Position numbers and translations under genes: made by a program
Notes under the pieces: model-generated
What the model was told of the DNA's origin: nothing
The model's input: only the letters and a program-made list of their open reading frames with translations
The model's database searches: none
Shown here: positions 35,836-44,855 of the stretch, piece after piece
Position numbering within the stretch: position 1 is the stretch's first letter
How the letters are laid out: the number at the start of each line of letters is the position of its first letter
Assembly: GCA_002071485.1 (NCBI GenBank)
Contig: MWFF01000061.1
Span: forward strand, 1 to 64,000
Direction: 5' to 3'
DNA length: 64,000 nucleotides
DNA from: Verrucomicrobia bacterium ADurb.Bin006
Lineage (GTDB): Bacteria; Verrucomicrobiota; Verrucomicrobiia; Limisphaerales; J093

Positions 35836-36960
35836 TTACTTGACAGAGAACTTGTAGATCGTGGCGGTCTTGTAAGTCTTTTTGGGACGGAGGATGGTGG
35901 ACGGGAAGTTGGGATGGTTGACCGAATCCGGGAAATGCTGGGTCTCGAGACAGAATCCATAGTACTGGTGGTAGACGGTCTTGCCTTTGCCTTCGAGCGT
36001 GGCGTCGAGGAAATTCCCGCTGTAGAACTGGACGCCCGGCTCTTCGGTGAATGTCTCGAGAACCCGTCCGGTGCCAGGCTCGTACACGGTGGCGGCGAGC
36101 CGCATGCCTTTGCCGGAGTCATTGAGGGCGTAGTTGTGATCGTAGCCGCGCGGGCTGTTGTCGAGGGACAGCAGGCGCGAGCCAATGGGCATCGGCGTGG
36201 TGAAATCCATCACGGTGCCTTTGACGGGGGCGATCGCGCCGGTCGGGATCAGGGTGTCATCGACGGGCGTGTAGTGGTCCGCGTTGATGGTGAGGACGTG
36301 GTTGAGGATGTCGCCGCCCCCGGCCAGATTCCAATAGGTGTGGTTGGTTAGGTTGACCGGCGTGGCCTGGTCCGTTTTGGCTGTGTAATCCAGACGCAGT
36401 TCATCTGTGTCGGTCAATGTGTACGTGACCGTCGCGGTCAGGGTTCCGGGATACCCCTCTTCACCGTTCGGACTGACGTAAGTGAATCGGACGGCTGCGC
36501 CGTTCCTGGCCGGGACGATCTCGGCCTTCCAAACGACCTTGTCGAAACCGCGAATGCCGCCATGCAAATGGTTGGGGCCGTCGTTTCGGGCCAGCGTGTA
36601 ATCGCGGCCGTCGAGGGTGAACTTGCCCTTGGCGATGCGGTTGCCGACGCGTCCGATGGTTGCGCCGAAGTAGGGATGTCCCTTGAGGTAGGATTCGAGG
36701 TTGTCGAAGCCCAGAACGATGTCGCCGAGCTTGCCCTGCCGATCCGGCACGTGCAGTTCGGTCATGAGCGCGCCGTAGGTGATGATCTTGGCGACAATGC
36801 CGTTGGCGTTGGTAAGTCTGTATTGCTCGATGACCGTGCCGTCGGGCATCGTGCCGTAGTGGGATTTCTTGACGCCGGACGGCAGGGTGGCCGCGGCGGA
36901 CGGGGTCAACGTCAGGAGCATGGTGATGCAGGCTGCCAGGGTCGGGATGTATCTGTTCAT
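35836..36960 (-). CDS. galM: Exported aldose 1-epimerase (mutarotase)
   Basis: A mutarotase that interconverts alpha and beta anomers of aldoses. It has 374 residues with a clear signal peptide (MNRYIPTLAACITMLLTLTPSAAA), so it acts outside the cytoplasm. Family motifs are GATIGRVGNRIAKGKF, NHLHGGIRGFDKVVW, the catalytic His region NLTNHTYWNLAG, and the catalytic Glu region FTEEPGVQFYSGNFLD. It is the last gene of a run with a small membrane protein and the SSS symporter, suggesting that it supplies the right anomer for uptake. The symbol follows the enzyme class only. Confidence 0.93.
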   Translation of the reverse strand: MNRYIPTLAACITMLLTLTPSAAATLPSGVKKSHYGTMPDGTVIEQYRLTNANGIVAKIITYGALMTELHVPDRQGKLGDIVLGFDNLESYLKGHPYFGATIGRVGNRIAKGKFTLDGRDYTLARNDGPNHLHGGIRGFDKVVWKAEIVPARNGAAVRFTYVSPNGEEGYPGTLTATVTYTLTDTDELRLDYTAKTDQATPVNLTNHTYWNLAGGGDILNHVLTINADHYTPVDDTLIPTGAIAPVKGTVMDFTTPMPIGSRLLSLDNSPRGYDHNYALNDSGKGMRLAATVYEPGTGRVLETFTEEPGVQFYSGNFLDATLEGKGKTVYHQYYGFCLETQHFPDSVNHPNFPSTILRPKKTYKTATIYKFSVK

Positions 36961-36994
36961 GGTCGGATTCGAGTTGTCGGCGTTGGGTGGGGGC

Positions 36995-37006
36995 GGTCAA
37001 GGATTC
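36995..37006. repeat. Isolated family D terminus
   Basis: GGTCAAGGATTC, identical to the 12-bp terminus of D1, lies at the end of the small membrane protein gene and includes its stop codon in complement (TGA inside CCTTGACC). No full element is evident, so this is a remnant or chance. Confidence 0.35.
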
Positions 37007-37236
37007 TGGCGCGAGCCCGGGTCGCGGGCGGTGGGCTGGTCCGGACGGTTTTTGGCACGCCAGGCGAACAGGGCCATGAGGCCTCCGAAGAGCAGGAGGA
37101 GAAGCCCCCACCAGAGGTTGATGTTGATTCCCAGCGAGCGCTGGTAGCTTTCGGGGCTGGAGAGCGCCCCGGTGAGGACCAGGATGGCTCCGACCAGCGT
37201 GAACATGAGACCGATGGGCCAGCGGATATCGAGCAT
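36997..37236 (-). CDS. Small two-helix membrane protein next to the SSS symporter
   Basis: A 79-residue protein (MLDIRWPIGLMFTLVGAIL) with two hydrophobic segments, about 7-25 and 44-63, separated by a short polar loop (SPESYQRSLGININLW), and a basic, proline-rich tail. It sits 28 bp after the symporter gene and 36 bp before galM, all on the same strand, so it is probably co-transcribed. Small partners next to sodium/solute symporters are common in this phylum, as far as I recall. I do not recognise a named family. Confidence 0.72.
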   Translation of the reverse strand: MLDIRWPIGLMFTLVGAILVLTGALSSPESYQRSLGININLWWGLLLLLFGGLMALFAWRAKNRPDQPTARDPGSRQNP

Positions 37237-37264
37237 ATAAATCAATTGGAGTGCAGTTTGCGCC

Positions 37265-39199
37265 TTACCAGAAGATTATGTTGAGAACCACGCAGCCGGC
37301 CAGGAGCGCCCAGCCGATGGTCGTCGGTTTCAGATACCAGGCCTGTTCCTCGTCCTTGAGCTTCGGGGTCAGGGAGTAGACCAGGCCCTTTAGTTCCTCG
37401 TTCGTCTTGGTCCGCTGCGTGGCGAGCGAGATGACCAGGGTCAGCAGGAAACAGGCGCTGAACGCGAAGCTGGCGAGCCAGAAATTCTGAGCCATTTCGC
37501 TGGGGAAGGACTGGGCGACGCCCAGGTACCCTCCCTTGAGGCCGGGGTTGTTGCCGGCGGCCAGGGTGAGCGAGTGGAACAACGCCGAGGTCAGCGTACC
37601 GCCCAGGAGCCCGTAAAAGGCGCCGTGCGAAGTGGTGCGCGCCCAGAACATCCCCAGCAGGAAGGTGGCGAAGAGGGGGGCATTGACGAAGCCGAACACG
37701 AGTTGAACGATGTCCATCGCGTTCGAGTAATTGCTGGCGAAGTAGGCGCAGGCAATGCTCAGGAGCACGCCCGCCACCGTCACCACGCGCCCCATCCACA
37801 TGTAGTGTCCATCGCTCTTGTTGGGGCAGATGTAGGCCTGGTAGAGGTCGTAGGTCCAGACCGTGTTGAAGGCGGTCACGTTGCCCGCCATGCCCGACAT
37901 GAACGACGCCAGCAGGGCGGTCAAGGCAAGGCCGAGGAGCCCGGACGGGCAGTATCTCTTGACCAGCGAGAGAATCACGCCGTCGTAATCGGTGTCGGCG
38001 ACGGCGTTCTGCAGATGATTGCGCAGCGACTTGTCGTCGAGTGTCGGAGCGGCTTCGAGCAACGCGGCGACCCGATCGGGGAACATCTTCACGCCGGCGG
38101 CTTCGCCGATGCGTTTCGCGGCGGCTTCGGCATCGAGCTTCTGGCTGGCCGCTTCTTTCACGGCCGGAACGGCTTTGGCGTAGGCGCTCTCGACCAGCAT
38201 TTTGGGCGGAAGCCGATAGCCGTCTTTGCCCAGCGACGCCAGGGTCACGGCGATCATGCCCGGCACGATCACCAGGGCGGGGAAGAGCATCTTGGGGAGG
38301 GCGGCTATCAGGGGTGTGCGGCGGGCGGCGGACATGTTCCGGGCCGCCATGGCGCGCTGGACCACCAGGAAGTTCGTGCACCAGTATCCGAACGACAGCA
38401 CGAACCCGAGCCCGAAGACCATGGCGAACAGATCGACGCCCATCGGATTGGCTGTCGGGCCGCCGAGGAGCGGTTTCCAGGCGCTTGACCATGCGTCGGG
38501 GGCATAGCTACCGGGGGCCAGTCCGAGTCGGGCGGGGTCCTGGGCCACATTCGAGAGCGAGTGGGTCATCGTCTCCCATCCGCCAACGTCTTTGAGGCCC
38601 AGGTAGACGACCGGGGCGAACCCGAGGACGATCATGAAGAACTGGAGCACCTCGGTGTAGATGGCCGAGGTTAGGCCGCCTTTGAACACGTAGATGAGCA
38701 CGACGCCCGAGCAAATCCAGAGGCTCAGGTTGTAGTCCCAGCCGAGCAACTGGTGCAGCAGCTTGGCCAGCGCGTTCATCGAGATTCCCGATGCGAACAG
38801 CGTCATCACGGCGAACGTGATCGAGTTCAGGCACCGCGTTCGCTCATCGAACCGCATCTTCAGATACTCGGGGACGGACCGGGCCTTCGAGCCGTAGTAG
38901 AACGGCATCATGAAGATCGCCAGGAACACCATCGCGGGGATCGCGCCCACCCAATAGAAATGGCTGGTGGCGATGCCGTACTTGGCCCCGCTGGCAGCCA
39001 TTCCGACCAGTTCGAGCGCCCCCAGGTTGGCGGACAGGAAGGCCAGGCCGGTGATCCAGGCTGGGATCGAGCGGCCGGAGAGGAAAAAATCCTCGCTGCT
39101 TTTCATGAACCGTTTGAGGGCAAATCCGATGCCCAGCACGAAAAGCGAATAGATGATGAGAATGGAATAGTCGATTCCGCCCAGTTGAATGCTTTGCAT
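37265..39199 (-). CDS. Sodium/solute symporter (SSS/SGLT family), probably sugar
   Basis: A 644-residue transporter with about 14 membrane helices. The start at 39199 (MQSIQLGGIDYSILIIYSLF) was preferred over an extended form. Family features are GRSIPAWITGLAFLSANLGALELVG near the N-terminus, KARSVPEYLKMRFDERTR, GGLTSAIYTEVLQ and FMSGMAGNVTAFNTVWTYDLY. It contains a long hydrophilic loop (about 350-410) between helices, as in many SGLT-like proteins of the PVC group. The adjacent exported mutarotase points to an aldose substrate; this is inference. Confidence 0.93.
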   Translation of the reverse strand: MQSIQLGGIDYSILIIYSLFVLGIGFALKRFMKSSEDFFLSGRSIPAWITGLAFLSANLGALELVGMAASGAKYGIATSHFYWVGAIPAMVFLAIFMMPFYYGSKARSVPEYLKMRFDERTRCLNSITFAVMTLFASGISMNALAKLLHQLLGWDYNLSLWICSGVVLIYVFKGGLTSAIYTEVLQFFMIVLGFAPVVYLGLKDVGGWETMTHSLSNVAQDPARLGLAPGSYAPDAWSSAWKPLLGGPTANPMGVDLFAMVFGLGFVLSFGYWCTNFLVVQRAMAARNMSAARRTPLIAALPKMLFPALVIVPGMIAVTLASLGKDGYRLPPKMLVESAYAKAVPAVKEAASQKLDAEAAAKRIGEAAGVKMFPDRVAALLEAAPTLDDKSLRNHLQNAVADTDYDGVILSLVKRYCPSGLLGLALTALLASFMSGMAGNVTAFNTVWTYDLYQAYICPNKSDGHYMWMGRVVTVAGVLLSIACAYFASNYSNAMDIVQLVFGFVNAPLFATFLLGMFWARTTSHGAFYGLLGGTLTSALFHSLTLAAGNNPGLKGGYLGVAQSFPSEMAQNFWLASFAFSACFLLTLVISLATQRTKTNEELKGLVYSLTPKLKDEEQAWYLKPTTIGWALLAGCVVLNIIFW

Positions 39200-39318
39200 A
39201 CGGTCCAGTGCCAATGGTGTACCGGCCCATTCCCCCCTTGTCAATCAAGCGAGCACCGAGATTTAGCTTGAGCTTTGGGCGCGACTTGTGTGGTTATATG
39301 GCCCTTTATTGCCGTGCC
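39200..39318. promoter_or_regulatory. Divergent promoter region, symporter operon / argF
   Basis: These 119 bp separate divergent genes. No clear ARG box or -10/-35 pair was picked with confidence. Confidence 0.35.
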
Positions 39319-40233
39319 ATGTCAATTCCTGCGAAACACTTGCTGAGTCTGGAGAAGATGGACCCGGAGGCCCTCCGGCACATCCTGACCGCAACGACCG
39401 AACTCAAGCGCGACCGGGGCCGCGTCTGCGCACGTCCGCTGACCGGGCAGAGCTGGGCCTTGATTTTCAGCAAGTCCTCGACCCGCACGCGCGTCTCGTT
39501 CGAGGTGGGCATCCGCGAGTTGGGCGGCCAGGCCTTATTCCTTTCCGCGAGTGAAATCCAGGTCGGGCGTGGCGAGTCGATCAAGGACACGGCGCGCGTG
39601 CTGGGGCGCATGATCCAGGGCGCCGTGATCCGCACGTATGCCCAGCAGGATGTCGAGGAGTTCGCCCACTACTCCGGCATTCCCACGATCAATGCGCTGA
39701 CCGATGCCGAGCATCCGTGCCAGATCCTGGCAGACGTGTTCACGTTCGAGGAGAAACGCGGGCCGATTGCCGGGCGGGTGGTGGCGTTTCTCGGGGATGG
39801 CGCCTGCAACGTGGCGTCGAGCTGGATATGGGCGTCTGCCAGGCTCGGTTTTGAATTGCGCATCGCCGCTCCCAAACCCTACCAGCCCCCGGCCGATCTG
39901 CTCCGCCGCGCGCATGCCCACGTCCAGTGCACCGACGATCCCGTCGAGGCCGTTGCCGGAGCCGACCTGCTCTACACCGACGTTTGGGTGTCGATGGGCA
40001 AGGAGGCCGAGGCGTCGGATCGCCTGAGCCTGCTCAAGGATTTTCAGCTCAACGCGCGCCTGGTCAAAGAGGCCAAGCCGGACGCCCTGGTGATGCATTG
40101 CCTGCCCGCCTACCGCGGCAAGGAGATCGATGCGGCCACATTCGAGGCGAATGCCGCGACGATCTTCGACGAGGCGGAGAATCGGTTGCACACGCAGAAG
40201 GCGGTGCTCAGTTGGGTGGTGCGCCCGGACTGA
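39319..40233 (+). CDS. argF: Ornithine carbamoyltransferase
   Basis: It condenses carbamoyl phosphate with ornithine to give citrulline in arginine synthesis. It has 304 residues. The carbamoyl-phosphate site shows FSKSSTRTRVSFEVG, the HPCQILAD block holds the conserved His-Pro-Cys-Gln, and the ornithine site is MHCLPAYRGKEI. DVWVSMGKEAE matches the SMG loop. The start at 39319 (MSIPAKHLLSLEKMD) matches homologues. No other arginine genes lie nearby. It could be an AOTCase-like paralogue, but the motifs favour OTCase. Confidence 0.96.
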   Translation: MSIPAKHLLSLEKMDPEALRHILTATTELKRDRGRVCARPLTGQSWALIFSKSSTRTRVSFEVGIRELGGQALFLSASEIQVGRGESIKDTARVLGRMIQGAVIRTYAQQDVEEFAHYSGIPTINALTDAEHPCQILADVFTFEEKRGPIAGRVVAFLGDGACNVASSWIWASARLGFELRIAAPKPYQPPADLLRRAHAHVQCTDDPVEAVAGADLLYTDVWVSMGKEAEASDRLSLLKDFQLNARLVKEAKPDALVMHCLPAYRGKEIDAATFEANAATIFDEAENRLHTQKAVLSWVVRPD

Positions 40234-40314
40234 GTGAAGTCCGGCTGCCTGTTCCGCGTCCTGTTGCTCCCCGGCCCCGGCGCTCTGAACGTTGTGAAAG
40301 AGAGAACCGCTGCA

Positions 40315-40520
40315 GTGCACCTGTGAGTTGTCGGTGGGAATGGAGTTTGCGCGGCGTGGGGGCCTGCCTGCCGCGCCTGCTTGTGCCGTGCCCGACACGG
40401 CAGACAGGCCGCTGCGCTTTACGGCACAGACAGGGCACGCGGCCTACAGCGGGAGTCTCCATCCGTTGTAGGCCCGGTGCCCTCACCGGGCTACAGAATA
40501 CCGACAACTGTCAGATGCAC
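40315..40520. repeat. Family E element, copy E2 (206 bp)
   Basis: A direct copy of E1, with ends GTGCACCTGTGAGTTGTCGG and the complement of GTGCATCTGACAGTTGTCGG. The internal hairpin at 40472-40491 reads GCCCGGTG-CCCT-CACCGGGC, so a C:G pair in E1 is T:A here. It lies in the 438-bp gap before rpmH, upstream of the putative rpmH promoter. Confidence 0.85.
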
Positions 40521-40549
40521 CGGAACCGCCGGGGGGACGGCGCACGCGC

Positions 40550-40577
40550 TTGACGCAACCCGGTTCGCTGGTATTGT
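40550..40577 (+). promoter_or_regulatory. Putative sigma-70-type promoter of the rpmH-rnpA-yidD-yidC cluster
   Basis: TTGACG, a 16-bp spacer and TATTGT, about 95 bp upstream of rpmH and just after repeat E2. The position is right for the strong promoter expected for rpmH. Confidence 0.5.
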
Positions 40578-40671
40578 CGCGCCTCTTTGAGATGGAACGT
40601 ACCCTGCGCAGACCGCGATGGCAACGGGATTTGCCGTGCGGGCCGGGGTGCGGCACAGCGATCGCATTTGC

Positions 40672-40809
40672 ATGAAACGCCAATACCAACCATCGAAGAT
40701 TCGACGGAAACGCCAGCACGGTTTTCTGGCCCGCAACGCAAGCAAACGAGGCCGGGCGATCCTGGCGCGCCGCCGCCGGGTCGGACGCAAGCGGTTGACC
40801 CCCGTCTGA
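40672..40809 (+). CDS. rpmH: 50S ribosomal protein L34
   Basis: A 45-residue, very basic protein ([20 protein letters not shown]) with the L34 core [28 protein letters not shown] pattern; it binds 23S rRNA in the large subunit. It heads the conserved rpmH-rnpA-yidD-yidC-jag order. In many bacteria dnaA lies upstream and divergent; here argF and a repeat are found instead. An open frame containing rnpA runs through the whole of rpmH in another frame. Confidence 0.96.
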   Translation: MKRQYQPSKIRRKRQHGFLARNASKRGRAILARRRRVGRKRLTPV

Positions 40810-40934
40810 GCCGCGCGCTCCGGCGAGGGGTGGGGGAAGCCGTGCCGGGCATCGGCTTGGGCGCTGGCTCTTCCTCGACGGGCGAGGTTTCGCCCTCGCC
40901 GCCTCGTCTGGCGCCGGCCAACTGTCTTCTTCGA

Positions 40935-41336
40935 GTGACTGTCCAGAGACCACCGGCCTTGACCTTGCCGCGCAAGGCGCGCCTTCGCCGCCCCGGTGAG
41001 TTTGCCGATGTCCGCCAACGCGGGCGTCGCGTTGTGCGCGGATGTCTCATCGCGAACTGGGTCGGCCTGCCGGGCGGGGCGCCCTCGAAGCTGGGTGTGG
41101 TGACCGGGCGCAAGGTGGGCAAGGCGGTCGAGAGGTCGCGCGCCCGCCGGCTGCTGCGCGAGACCTTCCGCCTCCATCAGCACGATCTGCGCGCCCCGGT
41201 CGCCCTGGTGCTGGTGGCTCGCCCCTCGATCCGGGGCCAAACGCGGATGGCCGTCGAGCGTGATTTCCTGGCTGCCTTGCGTGGCGCCGGACTTCTTCGC
41301 CCGGCGCCGAGCGCGGTCGGGGCACGAACGCCATGA
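40935..41336 (+). CDS. rnpA: Ribonuclease P protein component
   Basis: The protein subunit that helps RNase P RNA bind precursor tRNA leaders. About 133 residues from a GTG at 40935. The family core is [43 protein letters not shown] (the RNR-type box) and the C-terminal [10 protein letters not shown]. The start is not settled: a TTG inside [10 protein letters not shown] is closest to typical homologues, and the frame is open back to a TTG at 40587, before rpmH. The stop overlaps the yidD start in ATGA. Confidence 0.9.
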   Translation: MTVQRPPALTLPRKARLRRPGEFADVRQRGRRVVRGCLIANWVGLPGGAPSKLGVVTGRKVGKAVERSRARRLLRETFRLHQHDLRAPVALVLVARPSIRGQTRMAVERDFLAALRGAGLLRPAPSAVGARTP

Positions 41337-41677
41337 ACCCGGCCCAACATCTCGCGGTGGGTGCGATTCGGTTTTACCGATGGGTGGTGTCGCCCGCCAA
41401 GACTGTCCTGTTTGGGCCACTTGGCCGGTGCCGCTACAATCCATCGTGTTCCGCGTATGCCCTGGAAGCCGTGCGCACGCACGGGACCCTTCGCGGGCTG
41501 TGGCTCGCCCTCCGGCGATTCGGTCGGTGCCATCCCTGGGGGGGCTGCGGTGACGATCCGGTGCCGCCGGCGCGCACCCCGTCCGCCGAAAGCGCCGCGT
41601 CTTCGCGCCTCATACCCTCCGCATCGAGGCCTGTCACCGCGCTGTCCGAGGCGCTCACTCCACAGGGTCCCGCCTGA
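41333..41677 (+). CDS. yidD: Membrane protein insertion efficiency factor
   Basis: A 114-residue YidD. The core [32 protein letters not shown] and [15 protein letters not shown] holds the conserved cysteines, His and Pro. YidD is thought to assist YidC in inserting membrane proteins and sits at the inner face of the membrane. The core ends near residue 80, and the remaining Ser/Ala/Pro-rich tail is longer than usual. It is translationally coupled to rnpA and ends 9 bp before yidC. Confidence 0.95.
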   Translation: MNPAQHLAVGAIRFYRWVVSPAKTVLFGPLGRCRYNPSCSAYALEAVRTHGTLRGLWLALRRFGRCHPWGGCGDDPVPPARTPSAESAASSRLIPSASRPVTALSEALTPQGPA

Positions 41678-41686
41678 GTTTCCGTC

Positions 41687-43507
41687 ATGGACCGCAAGTC
41701 GATTCTCATTCTTGTTCTCTGCTTCGTTCTGCTGATGCTCTGGCCCGCGTTGGTGAACAAGATTTTCCCCCCGCCGAAGCAGACCGGGAGCACCAACATC
41801 GTCGCGGGCGCCGCATCGACCAACCTCTTCGGCCTGACCAACCTCCCGCCCTCGACCGAGGGCCCGGGAGGATCGGGTGCGGCCGCGGCCTTGCCCGCCA
41901 TCACCGCCCCCAGCTCGGGCGCGTTTGCCTGGACGCCACCGACGGGCCCCGAGGAAACCATCAAGGTCGAGTCGACCGATGCGATCTACACATTCACCTC
42001 GCACGGGGGCGGTTTGAAGACGGTCGAGCTGAAGGGCACAGTCGAGACCGTGCCATGCGGGCGTGGGAAACGCGCCGCTAGCGACAAGTTGGCGACTTTG
42101 AATCGAGACGCGCCGATCCCCGCGCTGGCTCTCTTTGCCGGGGCTGGGCTCGAGGATGGGCGTCCATTTGCGATGCGCCGGACCGAGGGGGGGGTGACTG
42201 TCGAGAAGGCTCTGACCAACGGCTTGCGCGTGGTGAAGGAGTTCCTGGTTCAGTCCAATTACATGGTCGCAGCCGCCGTCCGGATCGAGAACCCGGGGAG
42301 CGAGCCGATCGCCCTTCCCGCGCAGGAGCTGGTGATTGGCGCGGCGACTCCGATGGGGCCCTATGACGACGGCACCTACGTGCGATTGGAATGGTACGAC
42401 GGCGGGCGAACGGTGTCGGCGGATCGGAGCTGGTTTTCCAACCGAGGCCTCTTCAGTTGTCTGGGTCTGGGCGGCGCGCCGCGCCCCGAGTACCTGAGTC
42501 CGGGCGCCAGCAATGTGGTTTGGGCATCGCTTCAGAACCAGTTCTTCACGATGGTGGCGATTCCTCAACAGACGCCGCATGGATTGGTGGCGCGTCCGGT
42601 CGATCTGCCGCCCCCGAGCATCGAGGAGCGGGAACGCGACTCGAGGATCAAGGCCAAGCCGGTCGGATACCAAGCCGCGTTTGTCTATGCGCCTCTGGCA
42701 ATTCCTCCCGGCCAGGCGCTCGAGCGCCGGCTGGAGGTCTTCGCCGGGCCGAAGGAGTACAACACCCTGGCGAAGCTGGGGCGCAACGTCGATCTGGTCA
42801 TGGGCTTTGGCGGGTTCTTCGGGTGGTTTGCCAAGCTGCTGCTCACGTCGATGAACGGACTGCACAGTCTGGGGCTGCCGTATGGCGCGACGATCATCGC
42901 CATCACCGTCATCATCAAGATTCTCTTCTGGCCGTTGACCCAGGCGAGCACACGGTCGATGAAGCGCATGCAGGCCCTGCAGCCGCAGATGAAGGCGCTC
43001 CAGGAAAAGTACAAGTCCGATCCCAAGAAGATGAATCAGAAGCTGATGGAATTCATGAAGGAAAACAAGGTCAGCCCGCTGGGGGGCTGCCTGCCGCTCA
43101 TGCTTCAGATTCCGGTGTTTTTCGGCTTCTTCCAGATGCTGCGCAGCGCGATCGAGTTGCGCGGGGCGCGCTTTCTCTGGGCCTGCGACCTCTCGCAACC
43201 GGACACGGTGGCATTGGTGTTCGGCTTTCCCATCAACCCGCTGCCGCTGATCATGGGGGCGACCCAGATTTGGCAGATGCGGCTGACCCCGCCATCGCCG
43301 GGTGTGGATCCGGTCCAGCAGAAGATGATGCAGTACATGCCGCTGATTTTTGTGTTCATGCTGTACAACTTCTCCGCCGGGTTGGCGCTTTACTGGACCG
43401 TCCAGAACCTGCTAAGCATCCTGCAGATGAAACTCACCAAGACCTTGACGCCGGCCCAGTCCGCGGCGCCGCTCAAACCGCCGACCCGGCCGGCCAAAGG
43501 CAAGTGA
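41687..43507 (+). CDS. yidC: Membrane protein insertase YidC (Gram-negative, long form)
   Basis: A 606-residue insertase. The N-terminal helix (KSILILVLCFVLLMLWPALV) is followed by a low-complexity Thr/Ala/Gly linker and a large periplasmic beta domain (about 85-350), the form found in Gram-negative bacteria. The conserved insertase core carries MNGLHSLGLPYGATIIAITV, ASTRSMKRMQALQPQMKALQ, GGCLPLMLQIPVFFGFFQML and QKMMQYMPLIFVFMLYNFSAGLALYWTVQNLLS. It ends in a basic tail. It inserts proteins alone or with SecYEG. Confidence 0.97.
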   Translation: MDRKSILILVLCFVLLMLWPALVNKIFPPPKQTGSTNIVAGAASTNLFGLTNLPPSTEGPGGSGAAAALPAITAPSSGAFAWTPPTGPEETIKVESTDAIYTFTSHGGGLKTVELKGTVETVPCGRGKRAASDKLATLNRDAPIPALALFAGAGLEDGRPFAMRRTEGGVTVEKALTNGLRVVKEFLVQSNYMVAAAVRIENPGSEPIALPAQELVIGAATPMGPYDDGTYVRLEWYDGGRTVSADRSWFSNRGLFSCLGLGGAPRPEYLSPGASNVVWASLQNQFFTMVAIPQQTPHGLVARPVDLPPPSIEERERDSRIKAKPVGYQAAFVYAPLAIPPGQALERRLEVFAGPKEYNTLAKLGRNVDLVMGFGGFFGWFAKLLLTSMNGLHSLGLPYGATIIAITVIIKILFWPLTQASTRSMKRMQALQPQMKALQEKYKSDPKKMNQKLMEFMKENKVSPLGGCLPLMLQIPVFFGFFQMLRSAIELRGARFLWACDLSQPDTVALVFGFPINPLPLIMGATQIWQMRLTPPSPGVDPVQQKMMQYMPLIFVFMLYNFSAGLALYWTVQNLLSILQMKLTKTLTPAQSAAPLKPPTRPAKGK

Positions 43508-43576
43508 TGCGGATACGCTTTGCGGCCCATGGGTGGTTTCGACACGCTTTCTGAACACTCAAACCTCGCCACATTT

Positions 43577-44026
43577 ATGCCTGCCAATGCCAAAGCGCTC
43601 ACCGAGGAGTTCCTTCGTCTCCTGGGGTTTCCATGCACCGTTGAATCGAGCCAGCTCGACGATGGAATGCTTATCGACATCCAATGCGACGACGCCGGGC
43701 GGTTGATCGGACGCCAGGGCCAGACCCTCAGCGAGATGCAGTATTTGATCAACCGGATGATCTTCCAGCAGGACAAGGAGCATCCCAAGATCACTCTCGA
43801 TGTCGGCGGGTATAGGTCCCAGGCGCGCGAGGCGCTGGTCCAGAAGGCGATGGAAGCCGCCGAAAAGGTCCGGCGCTGGGGCGACATCGTCGAACTCGAG
43901 CCGATGAATGCGTTCGACCGGCGCATTGTCCACAACGCGCTCAAGGACGATCCCGGCGTCGAAACGCACAGCGTCGAGGTGGACGGCACCGTCAAGAAGG
44001 CCATTCTCCTGCGGCCGAAACATTAG
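43577..44026 (+). CDS. jag: KH/R3H RNA-binding protein (Jag/KhpB-like)
   Basis: A 149-residue protein with a KH domain (GRLIGRQGQTLSEMQYLINRM with the GxxG loop) and a C-terminal R3H domain (NAFDRRIVHNALKDDPGVETHS). This matches KhpB/Jag without the N-terminal Jag domain. In Firmicutes it forms an RNA chaperone with KhpA. Its place after yidC is the usual one. The start at 43577 (MPANAKALTEEFLRLLG) is preferred over an upstream in-frame ATG. Confidence 0.92.
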   Translation: MPANAKALTEEFLRLLGFPCTVESSQLDDGMLIDIQCDDAGRLIGRQGQTLSEMQYLINRMIFQQDKEHPKITLDVGGYRSQAREALVQKAMEAAEKVRRWGDIVELEPMNAFDRRIVHNALKDDPGVETHSVEVDGTVKKAILLRPKH

Positions 44027-44048
44027 TGAGGCGTCGGCCGCCGCTGCC

Positions 44049-44855
44049 ATGGCCAGGCCTCAGCGCAAGGGAACTGAGGACACGCCTCGTCGGTCTGAGC
44101 CGCGGCTCGTGTGTGAACGCCTCGACGCCGCTCTGGTGCGGCGCAACCTCAGCCCGAGCAGGGACAAGGCCAAGCGCATGGTTCTAGCGGGCCAGGTGCG
44201 GGTGGATGGCCAGGTGGCCCGAAAGCCCAGCGAGCCGGTCCGCGACTCGGCCGTCATCGCGATCGACGCCCCCGAGAAATATGTGAGCCGCGGCGGATTG
44301 AAGCTCGAGCATGCGCTCGAGTCGTTTGGCATCGACGCGCGCGGCGCCACCGCCCTCGATGTCGGGGCTTCCACGGGCGGGTTCACCGATTGTCTTCTCC
44401 AGCACGGCGCCGCGCGGGTATTCGCCGTCGATGTCGGGCGCGGTCAACTGGCCTGGAAGCTCCGTCAGGACGTCCGGGTGCACGCCATCGAGGGTCTGAA
44501 TGCGCGCCATCTTGCGGCGGGTTGTTTTCCGGCGCCGTTCGCCCCGGTGGACATCGCGGTGATTGACTGTTCCTTCATCTCGTTGCGGCTCGTCCTCCCG
44601 CCCACGGCGGCGCTCGTCCGCCCCCGGGGCTGCCTTGTGGCTCTCGTGAAGCCGCAGTTCGAGGCCGGTCGGGCCGAGGCGAGTCGGGGCGGGGGGGTCA
44701 TCACCGATCCGGCGGTGCATCGGCGTGTCCTCGGCGAGCTCGAGGCCTTCGTCGGCGGCTTCGGCGGTTTGCGCTGGCGTGCGGTGACGGAATCACCTAT
44801 TCTGGGGCCGGCGGGCAACAAAGAGTTCTTGGCGTTGATTGAAAAGACTACCTGA
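44049..44855 (+). CDS. tlyA: TlyA-family rRNA 2'-O-methyltransferase
   Basis: A 268-residue protein. The N-terminal S4 RNA-binding domain (RLDAALVRRNLSPSRDKAKRM, about 24-85) precedes an FtsJ-type methyltransferase with LDVGASTGGFTDCLLQHGAA (SAM site), IDCSFISLRLVLP and VALVKPQFEAGR. The Lys-Asp-Lys-Glu-like set of 2'-O-methyltransferases is partly visible. Mycobacterial TlyA methylates 16S and 23S rRNA and confers capreomycin sensitivity; the older label hemolysin A is misleading. Its end overlaps the TTG start of nadK by 17 bp. Confidence 0.93.
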   Translation: MARPQRKGTEDTPRRSEPRLVCERLDAALVRRNLSPSRDKAKRMVLAGQVRVDGQVARKPSEPVRDSAVIAIDAPEKYVSRGGLKLEHALESFGIDARGATALDVGASTGGFTDCLLQHGAARVFAVDVGRGQLAWKLRQDVRVHAIEGLNARHLAAGCFPAPFAPVDIAVIDCSFISLRLVLPPTAALVRPRGCLVALVKPQFEAGRAEASRGGGVITDPAVHRRVLGELEAFVGGFGGLRWRAVTESPILGPAGNKEFLALIEKTT

